DNA of 64,000 nt from Kitasatospora sp. Root107 (GCF_001424875.1 NZ_LMCT01000012.1:218679-282678); one strand, 5' to 3'. Positions 54,841 through 63,215 are shown, numbered from the stretch's first letter. The notes: generated by a model from the letters alone, not told the origin. Program-made: numbers and translations.

Positions 54841-56853
54841 CTATCTGCTCTTCGGGTTGGCGGGCTCGCCCCGGCGGACCGCCCCTGGCGCGCGGCCGGT
54901 CGGGTGGTTGGCCGCGGCCGAGGAGTTGAGCTGCCAGGGGACGCTGATCACCATCACGCCGGGCGTGAAGAGCAGCCGGCTCTTGAGCCAGAGGGCGGAC
55001 TGGTTGTGCAGCAGGTTCTCCCACCAGTGCCCGACCACGTACTCCGGGATGAACACCGCGACCACGTCGCGCGGGCTGCTCCGGCGGACGCTCCGGACGT
55101 ACCCGACCACCGGCCGGGTGATCTCCCGGAACGGCGAGTCGAGCACCTTGAGCGGCACCTGGATGTCGAACTCGTCCCACTTCTGCCGGAGTTCGTCCGT
55201 GCTGTCGCGCTCGACCGCGACGGTCAGCGCCTCCAGGGTGTCCGGCTTGAAGGCCTGGGCGTAGCCGAGCGCGCGCAGGGTCGGCTTGTGCAGCTTGGAG
55301 ACCAGCACGATGCCGTGCACCTTCGACGGGCGGACTGACTCCTCGTGCGGGTCGTCGACCGCCAGCTCCTCCGCCGTCCGGTCGTAGTGGCGCCGGATGC
55401 CGTGCATCATCAGCCAGAGCACGACCGCCGCCAGTACGGCCAGCCAGGCACCCTGGGTGAACTTGGTGGCCAGCACGATCACCAGCACCAGGCCGGTCAC
55501 CACCGCGCCCAGCGCGTTGATCACCCGGGCCCGGTGCGCGTCGCGTCGCGCCTGCCGGGTGGGGTGCTCGCGCAGGGTGCGGTTCCAGTGCCGGACCATG
55601 CCGATCTGGGACAGCGTGAAGGAGGTGAACACGCCGAGGATGTAGAGGTGGATCAGGCTGGTGACGTTGGCGTCGTAGAGCCAGAGCAGCCCGCCGGCCA
55701 CCACGGCCAGCGCGATGATGCCGTTGGAGAAGGCCAGGCGGTCGCCGCGGGTGTGCAGCTGCCGTGGCAGGTAACGGTGTTCGGCCAGGATCGAGGCCAG
55801 CAGCGGGAAGCCGTTGAACGCGGTGTTCGCCGCCAGGACCAGGACCAGCGCGGTGGCTGCCTGGATCAGGTAGAACGGGATGCTGTCGCTGCCGCCGAAG
55901 ATCGCCGCCGCCAGCTGGGCGATCACGGTCTGCTGCGGTGTGTCGCAGTCCCCGGTGTATCCGATCAGCTGGCAGGTGTCGTCCGTGATGTGCACCTTGG
56001 CGACCATCGCCAGCGTGGTGATCCCCGAGAACATCGCGATCGCGGTGATGCCCATCACGGCCATCGTGGTGGCGGCGTTCCGCGACTTCGGCTTCCGGAA
56101 CGCCGGCACCCCGTTCGAGATCGCCTCCACCCCGGTCAGCGCCGTACACCCGGAGGCGAACGCCCGCAGCGCCAGCATCAGCAGCGCGAACCCGGCGAAG
56201 GTCTCCTCCCCCGGCTCCGGCGTGATCCCGTACTTGGCGCTCTCGGCCACCGGCGCGTCCCCGAGCAGGTACCGGACCAGCCCCGTGCCCACCATGATCA
56301 GGATGCCGCCGATGAAGAGATAGGTCGGCGCGGCGAAGGCGTTGCCCGACTCCCGTACGCCGCGCAGGTTCATCGCCGCCAGCAGCGCCACGAAGCCGAC
56401 CGCCATCACCACCCGGTAGTCCACCAGGCTCGGCAGCGCGGAGATGATGTTCGCCACCCCGGAGGCGACCGACACCGCCACCGTCATCACGTAGTCGACC
56501 AGCAGCGAAGCCGCCACCACCAGACCCGAGTTGGGGCCGAGGTTCCTGGACACCACCTCGTAGGAGCCACCACCGCTCGGGTAGGCGTGCACCACCTGAC
56601 GGTACGACAGCACCACGACCACCATCAGCGCCACGACCGCGAGCGCGACCCACGGGGTGAGGTAGAGGAACGCCGTACCGCCGACGGTCAGCACCAGCAG
56701 GATCTCCTGGGTCGCGTACGCGACGGAGGAGAGCGGGTCGGACGCGAAGATCGGCAACGCCAGGCGCTTGGGGAGCAGGGTCTCGCCCAGCTCCTCGCTG
56801 CGCATGGCCCGGCCGATCACGAGGCGCTTCAGCGCCTGGGGCACGTTGAACAC
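54841..56853 (-). CDS. APC superfamily permease, KimA-like potassium importer
   Basis: 670 residues from a GTG. The N-terminus KRLVIGRAMRSEELGE leads into FASDPLSSVAYATQEILL and then YPSGGGSYEVVS, LLVDYVMTVAVSVA, FASGCTALTGVEAISNGVP and GDRLAFSNGII. These are close to what I recall of Bacillus subtilis KimA (YdaO), a potassium-proton symporter. Twelve membrane helices are followed by a C-terminal cytoplasmic domain of about 190 residues, where KimA binds c-di-AMP. The last 30 residues are a Pro/Arg-rich tail. The start has no strong ribosome site but is kept because the KimA similarity begins near it. The substrate is inferred from family resemblance. Confidence 0.8.
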   Translation of the reverse strand: MFNVPQALKRLVIGRAMRSEELGETLLPKRLALPIFASDPLSSVAYATQEILLVLTVGGTAFLYLTPWVALAVVALMVVVVLSYRQVVHAYPSGGGSYEVVSRNLGPNSGLVVAASLLVDYVMTVAVSVASGVANIISALPSLVDYRVVMAVGFVALLAAMNLRGVRESGNAFAAPTYLFIGGILIMVGTGLVRYLLGDAPVAESAKYGITPEPGEETFAGFALLMLALRAFASGCTALTGVEAISNGVPAFRKPKSRNAATTMAVMGITAIAMFSGITTLAMVAKVHITDDTCQLIGYTGDCDTPQQTVIAQLAAAIFGGSDSIPFYLIQAATALVLVLAANTAFNGFPLLASILAEHRYLPRQLHTRGDRLAFSNGIIALAVVAGGLLWLYDANVTSLIHLYILGVFTSFTLSQIGMVRHWNRTLREHPTRQARRDAHRARVINALGAVVTGLVLVIVLATKFTQGAWLAVLAAVVLWLMMHGIRRHYDRTAEELAVDDPHEESVRPSKVHGIVLVSKLHKPTLRALGYAQAFKPDTLEALTVAVERDSTDELRQKWDEFDIQVPLKVLDSPFREITRPVVGYVRSVRRSSPRDVVAVFIPEYVVGHWWENLLHNQSALWLKSRLLFTPGVMVISVPWQLNSSAAANHPTGRAPGAVRRGEPANPKSR

Positions 56854-57196
56854 ACTGGCGAGCGTAAGTGCCGGGGCGTCAGGTTTCCGGGGCCAGCGGA
56901 TGTCCGGCGTGTCCCGATTCGTACCTGACGGGCACTCACCCGGTCCGCCTGGTCTGCCTGGTGGTGGGGGTGGCGGACCGGACGTCCCGGCGGGCGCCGG
57001 TTGGGAAGACGATCAGCACGGGCGGAGGGACCCCCGGCGCGACGGCCGGGACGTACGTCAGCAGGCGGCTGGACACGGGCCGGCCACCCCCGCTCGACAC
57101 TCTGCTGCCATCTGAATGTAATTGCAAGGTATACGCAATAGTGTTGGCCCGGCATGCCGCAGACCCCTACGCACAGCAACTAGGAGCCCTCTACTC
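56854..57196. other. Intergenic region between permease and sod
   Basis: About 340 bp between divergently transcribed genes. No gene is seen. The right part contains the Nur-box-like palindrome. No ydaO/c-di-AMP type riboswitch could be recognised upstream of the permease. Confidence 0.5.
57122..57138. promoter_or_regulatory. Probable Nur (nickel) box upstream of sod
   Basis: TTGCAA-GGTAT-ACGCAA fits the Nur-box pattern I recall (TTGCAA-N5-TTGCAA), with both TTGC and GCAA halves exact at 9-nt spacing. It lies 58 nt before the sod start codon. In S. coelicolor nickel-bound Nur represses sodF, so this supports assignment of the SOD as sodF-like. Confidence 0.7.
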
Positions 57197-57799
57197 ATGG
57201 GTCAGTACACGCTCCCCGATCTGCCCTACGACTACTCCGCGCTGGAGAAGGCGATGTCCGCCGAGATCCTCGAGCTGCACCACTCCAAGCACCACGCCGC
57301 CTACGTGGCCGGCGCCAACACCACCCTCGAGCAGCTCGCCGAAGCCCGCGAGAAGGAGAACTTCGGCGGCCTGGTCGGCCTCCAGAAGACCCTCGGCTTC
57401 CACCTCTCCGGCCACGTCCTGCACTCCCTCTTCTGGGAGAACCTCTCCCCCGACGGCGGCGACCGCCCCGACGGCGCCCTCGGCGACGCCATTACCGAAC
57501 ACTTCGGCAGCTTCGAGGCCTTCAAGAAGCAACTCACCGCCGCCACCGTCGGCGTCCAGGGCTCAGGCTGGGGCATCCTCTCCTGGGAACCCCTCGGCCA
57601 ACGCCTCATCGTCGAGCAGGTCTACGACCACCACGGCAACGTCGGCCAGGGCACCACCCCGCTCCTCGCCTTCGACGCCTGGGAGCACGCCTACTACCTC
57701 CAGTACCGCAACGTCCGCCCCGACTACGTCACCCGCCTCTGGGACATCGTCAACTGGACCGACGTCACCACCCGCTTCACCACCGCCACGGGCGCCTGA
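57197..57799 (+). CDS. sodF: Iron/manganese superoxide dismutase
   Basis: 200 residues from the ATG at 57197 with AGGAG 11 nt upstream. [17 protein letters not shown], the metal His near [33 protein letters not shown] and the final metal site [11 protein letters not shown] are the Fe/Mn-SOD signatures. It converts superoxide to oxygen and peroxide in the cytoplasm. The Nur box upstream and the high similarity to Streptomyces sequences favour the iron form sodF; Fe against Mn cannot be told from motifs alone. Confidence 0.93.
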   Translation: MGQYTLPDLPYDYSALEKAMSAEILELHHSKHHAAYVAGANTTLEQLAEAREKENFGGLVGLQKTLGFHLSGHVLHSLFWENLSPDGGDRPDGALGDAITEHFGSFEAFKKQLTAATVGVQGSGWGILSWEPLGQRLIVEQVYDHHGNVGQGTTPLLAFDAWEHAYYLQYRNVRPDYVTRLWDIVNWTDVTTRFTTATGA

Positions 57800-57823
57800 C
57801 CCAGCCTGCCCCTGGTGACAGCT

Positions 57824-57860
57824 CTGAGCCTCGCCCCTCAAACTGAGCGGCGAGGCTCAG
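57824..57860 (+). terminator. Terminator of sod and possible source of a 3'-UTR small RNA
   Basis: A perfect 12-bp stem (CTGAGCCTCGCC and its complement) with a 13-nt loop, 24 bp after the stop. In S. coelicolor the sodF 3' UTR is processed into the small RNA s-SodF, which blocks sodN mRNA; the short stretch 57800-57860 is in the right position for a counterpart. Confidence 0.65.
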
Positions 57861-57916
57861 CCTGCGTAGCCCCGGCCCCGCCCTCAGATGTCACTCGAGT
57901 GCCATACCGTACGGCC

Positions 57917-59608
57917 ATGGAACTGGGCGCTATCACGCGAGCAGACGTGCTCGAAGTACTCGGAGAGCACGACACCCTCGGCGAAGAAACCTTCCGAAGC
58001 ACCCACGGCTACCGTGAGGCCTCCGGGTTCGTAGTCGCACATGAAGGCCAGGAGTACGAGGCCAAGGCCATCGCGGGCGTCGCGCACCGTTACACGTTCG
58101 GGAGAGCTCTCAAGCCGAACGAGTTCAGCGGCGACCAGCAGAACGCAGTCGCTTGGCTGGAACGCGAGGGCTTCACCGTGCTGAAGGTCTCCAAGTCCTT
58201 CGTCAGGCGCATTGGCGATGTGCGCCCCAAGAAAGCTGGCGATTCCCTAGCCACCCACAAGGCCCTGTTGCTGCTGTGGGCCATCGGGCGTGCGCTGGCA
58301 GGCGCGCCTCGCGCAGCTTCCTGGTCTGACACCCGGTCTGCACTGTCCCCGCTGCTGGAAAAGTACGGAGATACGCAGGACGGTGCCAAGGACGCGCTCT
58401 ACCCATTCGCGACGCTCACGCGCGATGACCTGTGGGTCATGCCGCAGGTCACCGCTACTCGTCCGGGCTCCGTCAGCCAGGAACTGCGTCACACCCTGGA
58501 ATCGCTGAACCCGAAAGCCGGACTGCCGGAGAGCGACTACGAGTTGCTGAAGGCATACCCAGCAGTCGCTGCCGAGGCAGCGGCGGGGCTCCTGCTCCGC
58601 TACTTCTCCCCACTGCCGGGCGACCTCCTAGAAGACCTGGGACTGCACGACCTGCTGACGAGCCGGTGGGCCAACGCACTGCGTCCACTCTGCGGGGAAC
58701 GTTTCAAAGACCGAACCGCCATCTGGCAGACCTACGGCGGGCAGAAGGTGGCCGGAATCGGCCACCTGAACGATGGCATCCTCAGCGTGTTCTCGGACGA
58801 CAAGGGCCCGTATGCCGATGGCCGACTCCCCGACACCAACTGGATCTCCTACGTTGGCGACGGACTCTCAGGCGACCAGCAACTTGTCGCCGGCAACCAA
58901 GTCCTGACAGAGCATCAAGCTGCGCAACGGCCCTTGCGCTACTGGCACATGCCATATAAGGGCGAGTTCACCTTCGAGACGTGGGCTGTCGTCGTCCAGC
59001 TTCGTCGACGCTGGGGGCAGGGGAAGGACAAGGCGTGGCGCCGTGAATTCCTCTGGATCCTGGCGCCCGTCCCCTCGCCCTCCCCTGAGAGCTGGCCAAC
59101 CGATGTACTGGAGGCGCTCGCCAGCGACACCGGCGAGATCCATGACGACACGACGGACTACCAGCCAGGCGACGTCGACCCCGCCCAACGGTCCACACAG
59201 GAAACCGACCAGGCCGCATACCGGCGCCTGGCCGAGGCTGCCGAGCGCCGGTCCGCAGAGCGACACAACGCCAGGCAGCAGTCCACCGTGGACCGTCACC
59301 TACGGAGCCGCAGCGCCCGAGCCGCGGTGATACGCCGCAGCGGGGGGCGCTGCGAAAACCCAGGCTGCGCCGGCCACCCCTCAGAACTCACCACCGCCGG
59401 ACGACCAATCCTGCAGGTAGACCACGTCCACGACCTGGCCAAGGGTGGGATAGACCTCCCACCCAACATGATTGCCCTCTGCCCCAACTGCCATGCACTG
59501 AAGACACATGGTGCAAACAAGGATCGGCTCAGCCGCACCCTCGCAAAGACCGCCCGTCGCCTGCACCTAGCGGCGATCAGCGACGAAGCAGACTCGCTCC
59601 CCCTCTGA
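57917..59608 (+). CDS. ScoMcrA-type type IV restriction endonuclease (SBD-SRA-HNH)
   Basis: 563 residues from the ATG at 57917. Residues 1-100 form an N-terminal domain. Residues about 110-180 look like the sulfur-binding domain of phosphorothioate-dependent enzymes (HKALLLLWAIGRAL, LYPFATLTRDDLW). Residues about 262-385 resemble an SRA domain (YGGQKVAGIGHL, FSDDKGPYADG, GDGLSGDQQL). The C-terminal HNH nuclease has H503, N517 and H526 and a zinc knuckle C479, C484, C522, C525. The catalytic residues that I recall for S. coelicolor ScoMcrA (H508, N522, H531) are offset by exactly 5 at all three places. The enzyme should cut phosphorothioated and 5-methylcytosine DNA. Codon use is less GC-rich than its neighbours. 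Confidence 0.85.
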   Translation: MELGAITRADVLEVLGEHDTLGEETFRSTHGYREASGFVVAHEGQEYEAKAIAGVAHRYTFGRALKPNEFSGDQQNAVAWLEREGFTVLKVSKSFVRRIGDVRPKKAGDSLATHKALLLLWAIGRALAGAPRAASWSDTRSALSPLLEKYGDTQDGAKDALYPFATLTRDDLWVMPQVTATRPGSVSQELRHTLESLNPKAGLPESDYELLKAYPAVAAEAAAGLLLRYFSPLPGDLLEDLGLHDLLTSRWANALRPLCGERFKDRTAIWQTYGGQKVAGIGHLNDGILSVFSDDKGPYADGRLPDTNWISYVGDGLSGDQQLVAGNQVLTEHQAAQRPLRYWHMPYKGEFTFETWAVVVQLRRRWGQGKDKAWRREFLWILAPVPSPSPESWPTDVLEALASDTGEIHDDTTDYQPGDVDPAQRSTQETDQAAYRRLAEAAERRSAERHNARQQSTVDRHLRSRSARAAVIRRSGGRCENPGCAGHPSELTTAGRPILQVDHVHDLAKGGIDLPPNMIALCPNCHALKTHGANKDRLSRTLAKTARRLHLAAISDEADSLPL

Positions 59609-59698
59609 GCTCTGCTGGGCACTTCGCGGTGCCATTCCGGCCAACGCCGGTAGGGCACCGTGACTGAACAGCCCATCGCCTTCGGCGACCGGGCTACG

Positions 59699-59801
59699 AA
59701 TAAGGGCCCCTGGCCGGCATTTCCGCCCGGCGAGGGGCCCTTATTCGCCCTACAGCTGATGCAGGGTTCGATCCTGCGCAGCTTGCGCGGCAGATTTACA
59801 G
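59699..59801. repeat. Attachment-site copy: 3' half of tRNA-Tyr plus its terminator
   Basis: Two blocks match the intact tRNA-Tyr locus. The hairpin 59699-59745 (AATAAGGGCCCCT and its complement) corresponds to the terminator at 61662-61705. The segment from about 59755 corresponds to the tRNA 3' half, including a T arm with one base change and a 22-bp identical core (59780-59801 against 61741-61762) that covers the anticodon arm and variable arm. The match stops at the anticodon stem, as expected for an integrase crossover inside a tRNA gene. Confidence 0.85.
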
Positions 59802-59852
59802 GCGCTGGCCAAACTGCGTTTGACCTGCTGCGGACCAACAACGCACAAACCA

Positions 59853-59872
59853 TGGTCCGCGATTGGTCCGGA
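59853..59872. repeat. 20-bp repeat near left att copy
   Basis: TGGTCCG repeated twice (TGGTCCGCGA then TTGGTCCGGA). The same 20-bp sequence with two changes occurs at 61553-61572 in the same orientation. A possible arm-type integrase binding site. Confidence 0.55.
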
Positions 59873-60809
59873 TCGTGGCATTCCAACCCCGCCACTCCCC
59901 GGATCTCTCACGCAGTCAGCGAATTAGGACCTTTCGTCCCGAAGCAACTCGGGCAACTAGACGCTCAATACTACTGGGGGCTCTTTCGCTCGCGACTACG
60001 CCCCTCACGGTCGCCGGACCTGTGCAATCGCAGCATGGCAAATACCTGGCAGCGCCCGCGCCGGCACCCGGAGCACCACCACGATGATGATCAACATCGT
60101 GGGCCAAGCGAGGGACTGCAGGGTTGACAGGTCATGGGGCAGAGGCGTCATGCTCACTGTGATGGTTCCCTTCGTAGGACTGTCATAGCCCGCCACGCCG
60201 CGCATGGTTGTCCAGACCCCTGCGGCGTCGGCGGGCTTCGTTATGTTCCCTTAGCTTGAGGCACGAGCTAGGGCGCCTACCACTGGCTGACCCTGGCGAA
60301 GCCTGGCGAAGTGGTCGTGGTGCATGGCGGGACTATGGCGGTTTTTTGCCTCATGAGTCACAAGAGTTCCTCCCAGCCCCATACGCCACAGGAGATATAC
60401 AACAAATGCTCGAATGGTGACGTGAGCAACATTTGACTCGCGGGTGGTGGAGCGGTTTTGCCGGTGCCCTGTCTGATCTGGGTCCGAGCATGATCGGGGG
60501 GCCGTAAGCTCATCGCGTCTCGGTCAGGGCCTTGCTCGGTGCGGGTCCCGGTCCCGACACGTGGGTAACCGTGGAACCGCCCGCCGCCAGCCACGGCGGG
60601 GTTGGCCACCCCTCTGACCGTTCCTCGCCTGGCGCGGCTGGCCGCCGCCGAAGCGGGGCGAAGACAGGAGCGACGGCGAGCGGCTGAGGCCGCGCGCGCC
60701 TTGAACCCGTAGAGAAGATTTTTGCGCACTCCTTCTCATCACTCCCTTTCCTCGCTCTCCCATGCACTTCCGGCCCGCCCGCCGCTAGGCTCGGCAGCTT
60801 GAGCTGACT

Positions 60810-61562
60810 GTGCTTCACATCCTGTGCGGGGCCCGCGGATACCATCACCCAGCTCGTGACCCGCGCCGCCGTAGCTCTGGGTGCGCAGACCACCTACGTG
60901 ACGAACCAGATGATGGAGCGGAGCAGGCGAAGGACGGACTCCAGGTCCGCTGGGATAAGAAGACGCTCGACACCTACGTCGAGTACGCCGGTGATATTCG
61001 GTCCTGCGTCTACGCAAATGTGCTGGCCTACTCGGCAACTCACGACATCAGGGCGATGCCGCGCACCGAACATGACCTGCTGATGGACCTGACCGATGCG
61101 GAGCGCCGTCGGGCCCTGGCCTTTGAGCAGCTGATGATGCTCGCTGACGAGGACCGGATCGAGGCCGGCCACGCGCCGGTCCTGGTGCGGCTGCTCCGCG
61201 AGCACATCGAGAAGTACGGCACAGCGCCGGACGAGCGGCTGTTCCAGACCTTCGGGGGCGGCCTGGTCCAGGAGAGTTCGAACGGTGTCGTCTGGTCCAA
61301 GGCCCATGCCGAGGCACTGACTCCCGAACAGCGCGAGACGTCGCTCTGCGAGCGTCCGTACGACTGGCGGCACGCCGGGATCTCAGGCTGGCTGGCTTCC
61401 GGTGTCGCGCCGGCCGAGTGCGCTCGCCGGGCCGGGCACAGCATTGCCGTGCTCCACCGGGTCTATGCGAAGTGCATCCACGGGGATGAGGAGCGGGCCA
61501 ATCAGCTGATCGGCCAGTGGCTCGACGGCCGCGCTCGGCCGGCCCCTGAGTCTGGTCCGTGA
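60810..61562 (+). pseudogene. Truncated and chimeric tyrosine recombinase (integrase)
   Basis: The C-terminal 130 residues are a tyrosine recombinase of the pSAM2/SLP1 type: HIEKYGTAPDERLFQ, then R187 in YDWRHAG, H210 in RRAGHS and the nucleophile Y219 in LHRVYAKC. The first catalytic Arg and the N-terminal DNA-binding domains are missing. The N-terminal part (about residues 40-110, with WDKKTLDTYVEYAGDIRSCV) does not look like an integrase and may come from another element gene by deletion. The start is uncertain. It lies next to tRNA-Tyr and reads toward it. Confidence 0.75.
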
Positions 61563-61572
61563 CTGGTCCGGA
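61553..61572. repeat. 20-bp repeat near right att copy
   Basis: TGGTCCGTGA then CTGGTCCGGA, matching 18 of 20 bases at 59853-59872 in direct orientation. It overlaps the last codons of the integrase fragment, where arm sites of such elements are often found. Confidence 0.55.
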
Positions 61573-61661
61573 AGTGCTGGTCGGACCTGCGATCCGGGCG
61601 AGACGGGGTGAGACAAGCCGCACAAAACGGGTGACTTTTGTGAAGGTCATCCAGACACAAC

Positions 61662-61705
61662 AGAAGGGCCCCTGACCGGCGTTTCCGCTGGTCAGGGGCC
61701 CTTCT
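61662..61705 (-). terminator. Terminator of tRNA-Tyr
   Basis: A perfect 16-bp inverted repeat (AGAAGGGCCCCTGACC and its complement) with a 12-nt loop starts 9 bp after the tRNA 3' end. Its diverged copy at 59699-59745 travels with the att repeat. Confidence 0.8.
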
Positions 61706-61713
61706 TTATCCTG

Positions 61714-61794
61714 TGGCTGGTGCAGGGTTCGAACCTGCGTAGCTTGCGCGGCAGATTTACAGTCTGCTCCCTTTGGCCGCTCGGGCAACCAGCC
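61714..61794 (-). tRNA. tRNA-Tyr (GTA)
   Basis: 81 nt on the minus strand, class II with a long variable arm. Acceptor GGCTGGT / ACCAGCC, discriminator A, anticodon loop CTGTAAA with GTA, T arm GGTTCGAACCC. CCA is not encoded. The 3' half is the attachment site of the adjacent element remnant, and the intact gene restores function after integration. Confidence 0.95.
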
Positions 61795-62010
61795 AGGATG
61801 GTGTCTTGCGGGGCGCTGCCCCGTTCGACCTCGTAAACGATACCTGATGGATGGGGGTGCTTCGCCACTTGGTTGGTCACGTGATGATCAAGGGGATGGG
61901 GCGTGGCTGGCGGGGGTGGGCGGGGGCGGGGGTGGATAGGCTTGGGCGGCGCCTGCTCCGTTGGGGTGGGGGCGGACAGTGAAGCCAGAGCATCAAGGAG
62001 ACCAAGACAC

Positions 62011-62499
62011 ATGGCCGACTCCAGTTTCGACATCGTCTCGAAGGTCGAGTGGCAGGAGGTCGACAACGCGATCAACCAGACCTCCCGCGAGATCGCCACC
62101 CGGTTCGACTTCAAGAACGTCGGCGGCGAGGTCAAGCGGTCGGGCGAGAAGATCGAGATGAAGGCCAACGGCGAGGAGCGCGTCAAGGCGATCCTGGACG
62201 TGCTGAAGGACAAGTTCATCAAGCGTGGCCTGTCGCTGAAGGCGCTCGACGCAGGCGAGCCGCAGCTCTCCGGCAAGGAGTACCGGATCACCGCGGACGT
62301 GAAGGAGGGCATCTCCCAGGACGACGCGAAGAAGGTCGCGAAGATCATCCGTGACGAGGGCCCGAAGGGCGTCAAGGCGCAGGTTCAGGGTGACGAGCTG
62401 CGGGTCAGCTCGAAGAGCCGTGATGACCTGCAGACCATTCAGGCGCTGCTCAAGGGCAAGGACCTGGAGTTCGCGATCCAGTTCGTGAACTACCGCTGA
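62011..62499 (+). CDS. YajQ family nucleotide-binding protein
   Basis: 162 residues starting [23 protein letters not shown], with [22 protein letters not shown] and the C-terminal [25 protein letters not shown] (core motifs of the two ferredoxin-like domains). YajQ proteins bind nucleotides, including c-di-GMP in Xanthomonas. AAGGAG precedes the ATG at 62011. A TAGGCT -10-like box is at 61937-61942. In S. coelicolor yajQ also neighbours this tRNA-Tyr. Confidence 0.93.
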   Translation: MADSSFDIVSKVEWQEVDNAINQTSREIATRFDFKNVGGEVKRSGEKIEMKANGEERVKAILDVLKDKFIKRGLSLKALDAGEPQLSGKEYRITADVKEGISQDDAKKVAKIIRDEGPKGVKAQVQGDELRVSSKSRDDLQTIQALLKGKDLEFAIQFVNYR

Positions 62500-62549
62500 C
62501 GCTGCGGCAGCGACGCCGTCGGGGCCCGGACCGTGCACGTGAGTGGGGG

Positions 62550-63197
62550 TCAGCCGGTGACCAAGGCGGTCGCGGTGGCCACGGTGGCGGTGACGGTGCT
62601 GGTGGAGAGCGGCGGGACCGCGTCCTTGACGGCCGTCGGGTCCGGCTTGGTGGCGGTGGCCTTGGTGACCAGGTCGGCCGCGGACTTCTGGACCTGGTCG
62701 AGGGCGTCCGCCGGGTTGGCCGGCAGCGGCGGGACGACCCGTGCGTCGCCGACCGGCAGGCCGGGGACGGTCGCCGGGACCGGGACCGGGGGAGCCGGCA
62801 GCAGGGCCAGCAGCGACTTCACCGCGGCCTGCAGGTCGGCCAGTTGCTTCTGCAGGGCGGCCGGGTCGGGGGCGGCGGAGGTCGCGGAGGTCACCAGCTT
62901 GGTGATCTGGCCGAGGACGTCGCCGAGCGAGCCGAGCACCGCGAGGTTCTTGGCCGGATCGGGGACGGCCGGGAGGTCGACGCCGCCCGGGGGTTTCACG
63001 GGCAGGTCGACCGGGGGCTGCACCGGCAGGTCGGGAGCCGGCGGAACGATCGGCGGCAGCGGGAGGGGCAGGGCGAGGGGACGGATGGTGGTCGCCGCGG
63101 CGGTGTCGGCAGCGTTGGCGACGGTGACGGACGTGGCGGTGACCGTGGCGAGGCCAAGGGTTGCGGTCAGCACGACGGCCGTCCAGGTGGCACGCAT
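62550..63197 (-). CDS. Secreted Pro-rich protein of unknown function
   Basis: 215 residues with a Sec signal peptide (MRATWTAVVLTATLGLATVT, cleavage near VANA). The mature part starts with a Pro-rich section (LPPIVPPAPDLPVQPPVDLP) and continues as an Ala/Leu-rich, helical region with heptad-like spacing (LQKQLADLQAAVKSLLALL). I recognise no family. GAGAGGAA precedes the ATG. A perfect hairpin lies just upstream at 63216-63247. Confidence 0.75.
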   Translation of the reverse strand: MRATWTAVVLTATLGLATVTATSVTVANAADTAAATTIRPLALPLPLPPIVPPAPDLPVQPPVDLPVKPPGGVDLPAVPDPAKNLAVLGSLGDVLGQITKLVTSATSAAPDPAALQKQLADLQAAVKSLLALLPAPPVPVPATVPGLPVGDARVVPPLPANPADALDQVQKSAADLVTKATATKPDPTAVKDAVPPLSTSTVTATVATATALVTG

Positions 63198-63215
63198 GGG
63201 ATGCGCTTCCTCTCA

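Larger units (their letters stand above)
59802..61661. mobile_element. Remnant of an integrative element at tRNA-Tyr
   Basis: About 1.9 kb between the two att copies, less GC-rich than the chromosome around it. It contains only a truncated recombinase gene (60810-61562), a pair of 20-bp repeats near the two ends and many broken reading frames; between 59809 and 60809 no intact gene could be supported. No replication, transfer or excisionase gene remains. In S. coelicolor the conjugative element SLP1 uses the tRNA-Tyr gene at this chromosomal place. Confidence 0.75.

Noticed and set aside
57861-57870. CCTGCGTAGC left of the nuclease gene, identical to ten bases of the tRNA-Tyr att region
   Set aside because: Ten bases are too few in GC-rich DNA to claim a third att copy, and the flanks do not match.
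59660-60127. A 155-codon plus-strand frame over the left att copy
   Set aside because: It runs straight through the tRNA-Tyr fragment and its terminator, so it is not a gene; no motif is recognisable.
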